From Girardinichthys multiradiatus (taxonomy: Eukaryota; Chordata; Actinopteri; Cyprinodontiformes; Goodeidae), in the NCBI RefSeq assembly GCF_021462225.1, contig NC_061804.1, positions 9,103,740 to 9,167,739 of the forward strand: a stretch of DNA of 64,000 bases. Reading direction: 5' to 3'. The notes under the pieces are model-generated. The model made no database searches and was not told where the DNA came from. It worked only from the letters and a program-made list of their open reading frames with translations. The position numbers and the translations under genes are program-made. Position 1 is the stretch's first letter. Each line of letters opens with the position of its first letter. Below, piece after piece: positions 40,801 through 52,800 of the stretch.

Positions 40801-43800
40801 CATTCCCCAGGTCAAGCCACTTTTGAATCAGAAACAGCGGCAGAAGCGTCTGACCTGGGATACAGAGAAGCAGCACTGGTCCAAAGTACTTTTTTCGGAT
40901 GAAAGCAAATTCTGCATGTCATTCGGAAATCAAGGTGCCAGAGTCTGGAGGAAGACTGGGGAGAAGGAAATGCCAAAATGCCAGAAGTCCAGTGTCAAGT
41001 ACCCACAGTCAGTGATGGTCTGGGGTGCCGTGTCAGCTGCTGGTGTTGGTCCACTGTGTTTTATCAAGGGCAGGGTCAATGCAGCTAGCTATCAGGAGAT
41101 TTTGGAGCACTTCATGCTTCCATCTGCTGAAAAGCTTTATGGAGATGAAGATTTCATTTTTCAGCACGACCTGGCACCTGCTCACAGTGCCAAAACCACT
41201 GGTTAATGGTTTACTGACCATGGTATCACTGTGCTCAATTGGCCTGCCAACTCTCCTGACCTGAACCCCATAGAGAATCTGTGGGATATTGTGAAGAGAA
41301 CGTTGAGAGACTCAAGACCCAACACTCTGGATGAGCTAAAGGCTGCTATCAAAGCATCCTGGGCCTCCATAAGACCTCAGCAGTGCCACAGGCTGATTGC
41401 CTCCATGCCACGCCGCATTGAAGCAGTCATTTCTGCAAAAGGATTCCCGACCAAGTATTGAGTGCATAACTGTACATGATTATTTGAAGGTTGACGTTTT
41501 TTGTATTAAAAACACTTTTCTTTTATTGGTCGGATGAAATATGCTAATGTTGTGAGATAAGAATTTTGGGTTTTCATGAGCTGTATGCCACAATAATCCG
41601 TATTAAGACAATAAAAGACCTGAAATATTTCATTTAGTGTGCAATGAATCTAAAATATATGAATGTTAAATTTTCATCATGACATTATGGAAAATAATGA
41701 ACTTTATCACAATATGCTAATATTTTGAGAAGGACCTGTATTTAAGGAAGTGTTTCTTCTGATTACCAGCCCCATTTTAGATATGATTAATCTATCTTTA
41801 GTAAATGGATATGTACCACAGGCTTTTAAGGTAGCTGTAATTAAACCTTTACTTAAGAAACCTTCGCTTGATCGAGATGACTTAATAAATTACAGACCTA
41901 TATCCAATCTTCCATTCTTATCTAAAATTCTTGAGAAAATAGTTGCTAATCAAATGTGTGAGCATTTACACAGCAATGACCTGTTTGAAGAGTTTCAGTC
42001 AGGCTTCAGAGCTCATCATAGCACTGAAACAGCTCTGCTGAAAGTCACTAATGATATTCTTATGGCCTCAGATAATTGTCTTGTGTCTGTTCTGGTTCTG
42101 TTAGTTCTCAGTGCTGCATTTGATACAGTCAATCACAATATTCTCTTAGAAAGGCTGGAATAAGCTGTAGGGATCAGGGGAACAGCGCTAGGCTGGTTTA
42201 AATCTTATCTGTCTGACAGATTCCAGTTTGTTCGTGTAAATGATAAATCATCTTTAAACTCCAGGGTTAATTGTGGAGTACCACAGGGTTCAGTACTTGG
42301 GCCAATTCTCTTTACTATATATATGCTTCCAATAGGTCAAATTATCAGGCAGCATAGGATAAACTTTCACTGTTACGCTGATGATACTCAGCTTTACTTA
42401 TCCATAAATCCTGATGAACCCAACCAGTTAGATAGACTACAAGCATGTCTTGAAGATATAAAAACTTGGATGACTTTAATTTTTTTGCTTCTAAATTCAG
42501 ACAAGACAGAAGTTGTCGTCTTTGGACCAAAGTCTTTAAAAAAGAAACTGCTTAGTCAATCACTTAACCTGGATGGCATTAAATTGACCTCCGGTAATAA
42601 AGTAAAAAACCTTGGTGTTATTTTTGACCAGGACATGTCGTTTAAATCCTATATTAAACAGGTTTCTAGGATTTCCTTCTTTCATCTCTGGAACATTGCC
42701 AAAATTAGAAATATCCTGTCCAGGAGTGACGTTGAAATACTAGTCCATGCATTTGTTATTTCAAGGCTGGACTATTGTAATTATTTACTATCAGGATGTC
42801 CACAAAATGCAGTTAAAAGCCTTCAGCTGATTCAAAATGCTGCAGCAAGAGTTCTGATGAAAATTAAAAAGAGAGATCATATTTCTCCTACTTTAGCTTC
42901 CCTTCATTGGCTCCCTGTTAAATCCAGAATAGAATTTAAAATTCTCCTCCTCACATATAAAGCCCTTAATGATCTAGCTCCATCATACATCAGAGATCTG
43001 ATTGTTCTATATGTTCCTAACAGAGCACTTTGTTCTCAGACTGCAGGTTTACTGGTGGTTCCTAGAGTCTCTAGAAGTAGAATGGGAGGCAGATCCTTTA
43101 GTTATCAGGCTCCTCTCCTGTGGAACCTGCTCCCAGTTTTAGTCCGTGAGGCAGACACCCTGTCAACTTTTAAGGCTAGGTTTGAAACTTTCCTTTTTGA
43201 TAAAGCTTATAGTTAGAGTGGCTTAGGTTATCAGGGAGGAAGCCTTCCTCCCTCCCTGTTGGTTGGAGTAAGGGGGAGTCAGGTTTAGCCTAAACCGGCT
43301 CAGTTATGGTTGAGGTGCAAACACACCCTCCATTTCTGCTACCTGTATGACCCTTTCTCTTTTCCAATGGTTATAATCAGTCTGACAGAGAGAGGTATCC
43401 CAATCCTTGTGGTTTTTAGTATAACAAAGACCATCAGTGGGACCCTTTGTGGGGTTCCTTGAAACGACATTGTTGAAAATAAGCGCCATCTAACTAAATA
43501 ATCTGAACTGAAACTATCTGTGTAGTTATGCTGCTATAGGCTTAGGCTGCTGGAGGACATAATGACCACTTTCACCCTCTTCGCTACATTCTCACACTAC
43601 TCTCCAATTTAGCATTATTTGCTGTTATTTCAGCTTTTAACTTCGTTCTCTCTTTTCTCTTCCTAGAAGCTACACCTGGCCTGACTCTGTGTCTGCCTGT
43701 GACACCTTTCTGGAGAGGAGCATCGTCCGAGCTTCTGCTGGCAACAACTTAATGCTCACCCTCTACCGATGATCCACATAGCCCTGTCTTTTAGTGTTTA

Positions 43801-46800
43801 ACCCTTTTTCTCCTAGACGTGGCGATTGACTGAGCTTAACTGTGACTAACTCTATGTGCTCTCTTTCAGTCTCTAACCTTGAAAACTGGCTCAGAGTTTA
43901 TCTGTTCTTTCTTTCTAGGTGAAACGACTAAAGGAGCTACATCCATTAACATTTACTTTTCCTTCCCATAGAAAGTACTCCTGGATCAGTGCTTCTGTGT
44001 TCTCTTTGTGTCTCTGCTCTGTTCTCTCAAACCCCCAGTCGGTCGGGGTAGATGGCCGCTCACACTGAGCCTGGTTCTGCTGGAGGTTTCTTCCTGTTAA
44101 AAGGGAGTTTTTCTTCTCCACTGTCACTACATGCATGCTCAGTATGAGGGATTGCTGCAAAGTCAATGCTAGTGACTGTCCACTGTCTCTACATGCTCAT
44201 CCAGGAGGAGTGAATGCTGCAAGTCACTGACTGGATGCAATCTGCTGGGTTTCCTTAGATAGAAAAACTTTTTATCCAATTTGAATAAATAACTAACTCT
44301 GACTGCACTGTTCAATGTTTAGGACTAATTGGAAAGTATGTACTTGACTGTTGTGAAGTGCCTTGAGACAACATGTGTTGTGAATTGGCGCTATATAAAT
44401 AAAACTGAATTTAATTGAATTGAACTGGCAGGTAGCCTCAGGTCCCTGCAGCAGCCCCAGGCAGACAGACACCAGGCACCCCCATAGAGTGGCCACACGG
44501 CCGACACAAAGGCAGGTCGGCAGCAAAGCACAGGAGCATCAGCCCTCACCCCAGTGAGACGCAGGATACTGACCTCCCAACCCAACCCCGCCACCATTTA
44601 CCCAACACAGGTCAAGCCGCAACTTAGTCGCCCAACAGCCATGTACCTGCAAAAGCATCCGGCAGCAGAACCGCTCAGCAGCGAAGAGGAGAAACCTTTC
44701 AAAACCACCCCAAACCCACAGGGTGGGCATCAGCAATCCACAGTAACTGGTACGGAGAAAGACCAAGGAGGGGATTACTGTGCCATGCCACCTGTTCAGA
44801 CAGCTGTAAGGGAGGTAAACCAAGCAAGACCCCGAATGGGACCCAGCTCAGTCATGGAATGGGGGCAGTGTTTGGTTCGGGAGCTCTGTCATTGGGCATG
44901 TTTTGATGGCATCGATGAGTTCAGTTGTTGTGGATGTTTAGGGTGGTTGTCCTGCTGGAAGGTGAATCTCCACCCCAGTCTCCAGTCTTCTGCAGCCTCT
45001 AACAGGTTTTCCTCCAGGATTGGTCCATATTTAGCCCCATCCATTTTATTATCTGTCCAGTTTCTCTGTTTCTGTTGAAGAAAAGCCTCCTTACATCATG
45101 ATGCTGCCACCACCATGTTTCATCGTGAAGATGGCATGTTGAGGGAGCAGTGTAACAAACAGTGTTTTGTGTGTAGGCCAAAATATTAAATTTTGGTCTC
45201 ATCTTACCTTCTTCTACCTGTGTGCTGGATTTCCTACATTGCTTATGACAAAGTTTCTTTTAACAACAGATTTCTTTCTATCATTTTCTCACTAAGGCCA
45301 GGACTAATGGATTTTATTTTGGGGATTGTTCATTGGTAAAGGATTTTCTGATCCATTTAACCTTTTCCTTCTACTTCCGATAGATTTTATGGAAAGAGGG
45401 ATGGAGCTAAATCCAGGAAAATACTTTCTTTGCAAATTTTCCCAGACATGTCACATAAGAGCAGCACACCAAATACCTCGAAGCCAGCTCAAACTCAATT
45501 CTCCTCATGTAGAAGCACTTGAACCAGATCCAAACTGTGACATAATCACTGCTGGAGTTGGGCTGTAAATGTAACCAAGCAACAGCAGCAAATCTCTGCA
45601 ACACGAGCTTGAGCAATAATCTAAACATAGATAAACAAAATTAAAAATGCATGCAGGTAATTTAGAGATTCACAGAGACACAAAGACGACTTTCTTAGGG
45701 CAGAGAAGACACTGATCCTTTGAAAACAAACATCTAAACTAGTCAACGGTGACATTCAGGTTCTGTTCATTTAGATAAAAACACAACATTTTTCACAATG
45801 CAACAAAGACAGTATTTGATATCTTAACACAAATAGCTCAGCATTAAGTAAAGCATCCAAAAACAAAGGTGAGATTGGAACCGGCTGAAAGACGAGGTTT
45901 CCCACAATCATCTTCCACTATGTTGTCAAGAGTCCGATATCTGTTTCCAGATGGGAGACACAGATGTCACCTGGTTCTGGAAGGGTGCCGCACAATTCTT
46001 TACTCTTCCCTTTTTTGTGGTGGTAACCTTCACAAGGTGTTCAGCTGCCCTGACAGAACTACTGGTTCCAACATTAAACTCCTAGTGGACCAACATGTTC
46101 AGATGACCCAGCAAGTCACTGAAATACTATCACTCCACTTGTGATGCATTCACTTTATTCGCTCTAGTTTCTTCGTTCTACGGTGCCTAGCAAAAGTATT
46201 CACCCCCATAACCTTCTAATCACTTCACAAACACAAACCTTAATGTACTTTAATGGGATTAAATGAGACAGACCGACAGTAAGGGTGTTTTAACACCTAA
46301 GATGTTTAGTCCATTTCAAACAAACCCTGGTTCTTTTCCCCCTTGGTGTGGTTCGTTTGTCTAGATGGGAACACAGCAATCGCATTAGGGTGCGGACCAA
46401 AACAACCATACCAAGACCACATCCTCCAAACGGTCTTGGTATGGTTTCAAACAAACACTAGAGCGGTTTGGTTACGGTGTGAACATGATCCGACCTCGAT
46501 CCGATACAGATACCAGGTGTTTTCTGCAAGCTTTATCCAAATGCTCTTCTGTAGCCAGATTTGTGTTGCATTGTGGGATGCGGTTGAGCAAACAAATAAA
46601 TAAATAATGGTCTCACATGTTTTTCATAAACCATAAAGCTCTGTGCAACATTCGGTATACTTCTCAGCCAGTTTTGCCTGTAATAGTACCCAGAAGCACA
46701 CTAATGAAATGATCAAATTCCACAAGTTTTCCACTAACTCGGAACACAGCATCTGCTTCCTGTATTTACATTTGGTTCTTCCACCTCGGATACATCTGAC

Positions 46801-49800
46801 CAGTAAACAGACTGAATGTTCTGAAGTGGTCTGTAGTGACAGCTTCTGGTTTGCTTATAGTTTTCTCTGTGTGAAAAGAAACCAAGCCACCGGTTACAAG
46901 TTAAACTCATCAACTGATTCTGACCAAAGTAAATGAAGTATAAGTGAGAAAACGCCCTGAGTGGAGGCGTCTAACGATATATTCTGCGCATAAGACGAGA
47001 CGATACGGTACACACTACTGGGTCCACAAAAAGGAGATGAGATTTAAACTTTTTTTTTTTAAACTAAGAATCCCTATTTTCTGTTTAGGTTTTGTTTTTC
47101 TTTACATAAATAAAGTAAAGCTTTTACAAATCACAATCTGTGTTGTAATCAGTGGACAAGTATTCAGTCCAGGGTTGACTAGTCCACATGTTGAACTTCT
47201 TATGCTTGTCAAATTCTAAGTTGGACCTAATGCCAGAAAATACAATGCTACCTTTTGTCTTTTCACAAATACAATAAAGGCTTTATTCATATAAAATTGT
47301 GCTTCAAGGAATCAATGTTCATCACTACAAGAACTTTAAGTTTTGAACTGGATGTTAAAATGCAGTCATTTAATAAAAACTGGCTTGTATTCTCAGAGTA
47401 CTTCGTATCTTGCCTGTCACTCCATCACAGTTTCTTTTTAATATCCAGAACCAAAATGATGCCAGAGAAACAACGGAAAACTGGTGCCTCGGTGGTTCTG
47501 TAACAAATGGTGTCGGCCAAGAAGCTCAACGAGCAGACAGTGTCACAACAATGCAGCAAACAGGAGGTGCTCCACTTCCAACTTCAAAATCTCAAGCATG
47601 GATCCAACAGAATCTCAAACTTAAATCTCTCCTTCATATCCTGGTCTCCTAACAATCACTTCACCAGATGAAGTCACAGCTAACAGCAACTCATTAGCAC
47701 AACGCGAGACTTTACATTAACAATACATATTGTAGCGATTCTATATCACACGATCTTGTCACAGTGGAAAGTTTTAAAAATGGATCTTCACAGAAGCTCT
47801 TCATTCATCTGACTGAGGTTGAGCTACTTTGCAAAGATGACAGGGGCAAAAATTTCAGTCTATAGTTGTGAAAAGTTGGTGAAGATAACCTCTGAGTTCT
47901 TGACAACAGAGGAAATTGGTAACACAGGATTTTATTTTGGGATATCAGAGTAAAGGCTACCATACATTTGGATTTGTAAGAAATTTTGATACATCTGCCA
48001 GCTCTTCTGGTCTACCTGAGGATCAGATCAGATCATTCCTTCTGGGTTCTTAATTGTTTGTGTTATGGTGGATTTTTTCCATTCAGTCTGGGGCCAGTAA
48101 GTTGGCCAGAATGAAGAGTCCAAGAAGATCAGCCTCACCTTCCTGCTTTACTTCTTTATGTTTGGATATTTACTGTTTGTAGACCCATGGTTGGAAATTA
48201 AAGTCAAATAAAGATTTTATTATTCCACCATGGTGAATGACTGTCTTCAGTGCAGTTTCACCCTTCATTAAGGAGTTCATAATGTCTACCAGGTTAAAGT
48301 TTCACAAAAATGGCTGGAGAAGATGAAAATGATTGTTCTAAATGTTTTCTTAAAGTTATGAGATCTTCTGCAATCTTTAAACACTCCACAGGTTTTTAAA
48401 ATGCAGTCATTTTATTTTACATTTGGATGGACATATGTAGGGATGTGCCATATTCTAATCATCAATTTCTTAGTATTTAATAGCATTTCTTAGACTAAGA
48501 CCAATGCATACATATAATTAAAAAAATCTCACTCATAGAGGGGCTTCTGATACATTTATCCTTACATCTTTACTAAAAGCTGGCTGGTTTTCCTGTAACA
48601 GCCATATAAATCTTTCCAGCTTGACCCATAGCGAGAATCAGCGCTCTTCCCCCGCTGTATTGAGCAATCTTCTGCCCCAGAGTTGGATCGGGCCGAACCT
48701 ATAGAGGATCTTTACGTGGAATTTAGTGACGAATATCAGAAGAGGCCCATTATTATAAAGAGCAGCGGAGCGGACGGCAGCCGGGCTTCTTCCTCCGGGC
48801 TGAATCTAATCAAGCGACTTTCTGTGACTTTCCGGGGCCGCCATGTGAGCCTGTATTTTACCTCAGAGAAAACTCCTGATTACTGAGAGTAAAAACAATA
48901 AAAAAATAAAGACACGCAGTAGTTAGTCTGACTCCGAGGTTCACAAATTAATGTTGTTATAGTAACATTTTCACTTTCCAACAGGCAAAATTTCAGTTTG
49001 AAGCCAGCAAACTTGACCAACGATGGACTTTATGTATATTTGACAGAAAGTGTTCAGCTTTCCCACTGCTGTCTGTGATACTGGAGTCACGTTGCTTGTG
49101 CTAGGAAACAATTGGGATAACTGGGCTCTAATATTGTGTAAAATCAAAATAATATTTTCATATACTGCTTCCTAAATTTACAGAAAAGAAAATCAAAATG
49201 TTTTTGTTTTTTTTTTTAGAAATGTGTAAAAATAAACCTTTTATAAATAAATAAATTCTTTTGTGTTTCCTCCATTTTGTTTTTTGCTTTGCAAGGTTTC
49301 GAAATTTGAAAACAGAACCAGGTTTATTGGTCAAGTTTCTGCACACAAACAAGGAATTTAACATCAGCTTCTCTTTCCTCTGAATGTACAGACATTTTAA
49401 ATCTAAATATATCAAATTAGAATTAGTTATTACGTAAATATGTTTATTTAATGTTTTTACCTGGGATGCACCAATATGAAAATTTGGGCCTAGGTCGGTA
49501 TCCAATAATAATATTGCTGTTAAGGCCGATCACCGATATTTACCGATATTATGAATGATAAATATACAGGTCCTTCTCAAAATATTAGCATATTGTGATA
49601 AAGTTAATTATTTTCCATAATGTCATGATGAAAATTTAACATTCATATATTTTAGATTCATTGCACACTAACTGAAATATTTCAGGTCTTTTATTGTCTT
49701 AATACGGATGATTTTGGCATACAGCTCATGAAAACCCAAAATTCCTATCTCACAAAATTAGCATATTTCATCCGACCAATAAAAGAAAAGTATTTTTAAT

Positions 49801-52800
49801 ACAAAAAACGTCAACCTTCAAATAATCATGTACAGTTATGCACTCAATACTTGGTCGGGAATCCTTTTGCAGAAATGACTGCTTCAATGCGGCGTGGCAT
49901 GGAGGCAATCAGCCTGTGGCACTGCTGAGGTCTTATGGAGGCCCAGGATGCTTCGATAGCGGCCTTTAGCTCATCCAGAGTGTTGGGTCTTGAGTCTCTC
50001 AATGTTCTCTTCACAATATCCCACAGATTCTCTATGGGGTTCAGGTCAGGAGAGTTGGCAGGCCAATTGAGCACAGTGATACCATGGTCAGTAAACCATT
50101 TACCAGTGGTTTTGGCACTGTGAGCAGGTGCCAGGTTGTGCTGAAAAATGAAATCTTCATCTCCATAAAGCATTTCAGCAGATGGAAGCATGAAGTGCTC
50201 CAAAATCTCCTGATAGCTACAGGTCCTTCTCAAAATATTAGCATATTGTGATAAAGTTCATTATTTTCCATAATGTCATGATGAAAATTTAACATTCATA
50301 TATTTTAGATTCATTGCACACTAACTGAAATATTTCAGGTCTTTTATTGTCTTAATACGGATGATTTTGGCATACAGGTCATGAAAACCCAAAATTCCTA
50401 TCTCACAAAATTAGCATATCATTAAAAGGGTCTCTAAACGAGCTATGAACCTAATCATCTGAATCAACGAGTTAACTCTAAACACCTGCAAAAGATTTCT
50501 GAGGCCTTTAAAACTCCCAGCCTGGTTCATCACTCAAAACCCCAATCATGGGTAAGACTGCCGACCTGACTGCTGTCCAGAAGGCCACTATTGACACCCT
50601 CAAGCAAGAGGGTAAGACACAGAAAGAAATTTCTGAACGAATAGGCTGTTCCCAGAGTGCTGTATCAAGGCACCTCAGTGGGAAGTCTGTGGGAAGGAAA
50701 AAGTGTGGCAGAAAACGCTGCACAACGAGAAGAGGTGACCGGACCCTGAGGAAGATTGTGGAGAAGGGCCGATTCCAGACCTTGGGGGACCTGCGGAACC
50801 AGTGGACTGAGTCTGGAGTAGAAACATCCAGAGCCATGCGTCAAAAATGTTTAAAGTATTACAACTGCTTTTAAAAAACCCATTGCAAATAAACAGCAGC
50901 TGGTAGCTAAGCGGTGTAATGGTGAATCTAGTGGAGTGAGAGGGGCTATCTGGTCCCATTTTACATAACTTTAGCTGAACTAGAAACAATTTCTTGCTTT
51001 TCTGTTCTTACATAGAAGCATTTGTTCCATGATACTATGAAGATGAGGGATTTTTACTAAACTCATTCCAACCCATGCCGAATCCCCACTAAATCAACCT
51101 AGAAATTAATTATTTCCCACATGTAAATTATTTGATTACTAAACAAGCACAGAGAATGCATTACTGGGTTAGAGATATTTCAGAAACATCCATCTTCCTC
51201 CTGTTTTCTCTCTTCAGCTGGACCGGACTTCACATCTTTAAACTGAGAACGTTCTGATCTGGGCGCTGACATAAAACCCAAAGCCTCGGCCATACATCCA
51301 CTCAACCTAAACAATAATAATCTCGATGATATTCAGATGTGGGGTTCTGGAGGTCATTAGAAATATTTATTTATTTATTATATGTGTATGTATATATATA
51401 TAGTTGAAATCAGATATTTACATACACTGTCTACAAGGACACATCCTTATTTTACTCACTGTCTATCAACAAATTAGACCAAACTTTCTCAGCAGTTACA
51501 ATAAATACCATTACGTAACTTACTAAAATGCACTGAAATGAATTTGAGAGTTGAGTCATTTTTATGCTTATGTATTTTTAATGGACAACATTGTTAGCAG
51601 TGTACTTAGATCCAGATTATATCGGGCACGTATATTGGTTAAAAAGAAAATCACAACTGGCACTTCAGGAGCTCCATGCTGAATGTATTTTAACATAGCA
51701 GGCAGGGAGATGTCAGCACCTGGACGTGATGGCTTTCTGAGCTCTAAAGTAAACTGACAGATGCAGATGCAGCTCCCTATGGCCTAGGCGCAGCCAAGGG
51801 CCGGAGGGGCTCTGGTTTAAGGACCAGAGGATTTCGTCTCTTCTTTTTGCAGATGACGTGGTCCTGCTGGCCCCCTCTAGCCAAGACCTACAGCATGCAC
51901 TGGGGCGGTTCGCAGCCGAGTGTGAAGCGGCTGGGATGAAGATCAGCTCCTCCAAGTCCGAGGCCATGGTTCTCAACCGGAAAAGGGTGGCTTGTCCTCT
52001 TCAGGTTGGAGGGGAGTTCCTGCCTCAAGTGGAGGAGTTTAAGTATCTCGGGGTCTTGTTCACGAGTGAGGGAAGAATGGAGCGGGAGATCGACAGACGG
52101 ATCGGTGCGACTGCCATAGTAATGGGGGCACTGTGCCGGTCCGTTGTGGTGAAGAGAGAGCTGAGCCGAAAAGCGAAGCTCTCGATTTACCGGTCGGTCT
52201 ACGTTCCTACCCTCACCTATGGCCATGAACTTTGGGTCATGACCGAAAGAACGAGATCCCGGATACAAGCGGCTGAAATGAGCTTCCTCCGTAGGGTGGC
52301 CGGGCACTCCCTTAGAGATAGGGTGAGGAGCTCGGCCATCCGGGAGGAGCTCGGAGTAGAGCCGTTGCTCCTCCACATCGAGAGGAGCCAGTTGAGGTGG
52401 CTCGGGCATCTATACCGGATGCCTCCTGGACGCCTTCCTTGGGAGGTGTTCCAGGCACGTCCCACCGGGAGGAGGCCCAGGGGACGGCCCAGGACACGCA
52501 GGAGGGACTATGTCTCTCGGCGGGCCTGGGAACGCCTTGGGCTCCACCTGGAGGAGCTGGAGGAGGTGTCTGGAGAGAGAGACGTCTGGGCGTCTCTGCT
52601 GAGTCTGCTGCCCCCGCGACCCGGTCCTGGATAAAGCGGAAGATGACGAGTACAAGTACATGCAGCTGGTTTTTCAGGACAAATTTATTTTTCTTAATAA
52701 TTAAGGATAAACTCTCCTACTATGGATTTTTAAGGATTCTGACCCTTCTAATTTAGATATTCATTGTTTTTAGGTATTGATCACGAGGATATTGAGGATG

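Larger units (their letters stand above)
38600..43216 (+). pseudogene. L2 ORF2-like polyprotein remnants (endonuclease and reverse transcriptase)
   Basis: Open pieces at 38600-38883, 38951-39301, 39295-39546, 39580-40140, 41750-42163 and 42323-43216 together span endonuclease and reverse transcriptase. The frame is broken by a stop after TPTNY, frame changes near 39200-39300, a stop near 39544, the transposon, and a stop at 42161 followed by a frame change. The last piece (297 aa) carries the YADD active site. Such a protein would nick DNA and copy its own RNA; this copy cannot. Confidence 0.85.
38600..44424 (+). mobile_element. L2/Maui-type LINE, disrupted by a Tc1 insertion
   Basis: An apurinic-like endonuclease domain ([35 protein letters not shown]) is followed by a reverse transcriptase ([50 protein letters not shown] with the catalytic [18 protein letters not shown]) and a C-terminal [13 protein letters not shown]...[10 protein letters not shown] block typical of the L2 clade. 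A 3' UTR of about 1.2 kb ends in GGCGCTATATAAATAAAA and a TTGAA-type tail. Several in-frame stops and shifts (38881, 39302, 39544, 42161) and the Tc1 element at 40144-41738 make it inactive. ORF1 was not found. It lies in arhgef12 intron 1, opposite to the gene. Confidence 0.88.

Noticed and set aside
44539..45078. Long frames on both strands as genes
   Set aside because: Composition-driven (C/A-rich, GC-rich block) and running into a decayed Tc1 relic; no motif or splice sites.
51888..52661. Minus-strand frames of 173, 82, 61 and 83 aa
   Set aside because: Antisense shadows of the GC-rich Rex3 reverse transcriptase fragment.
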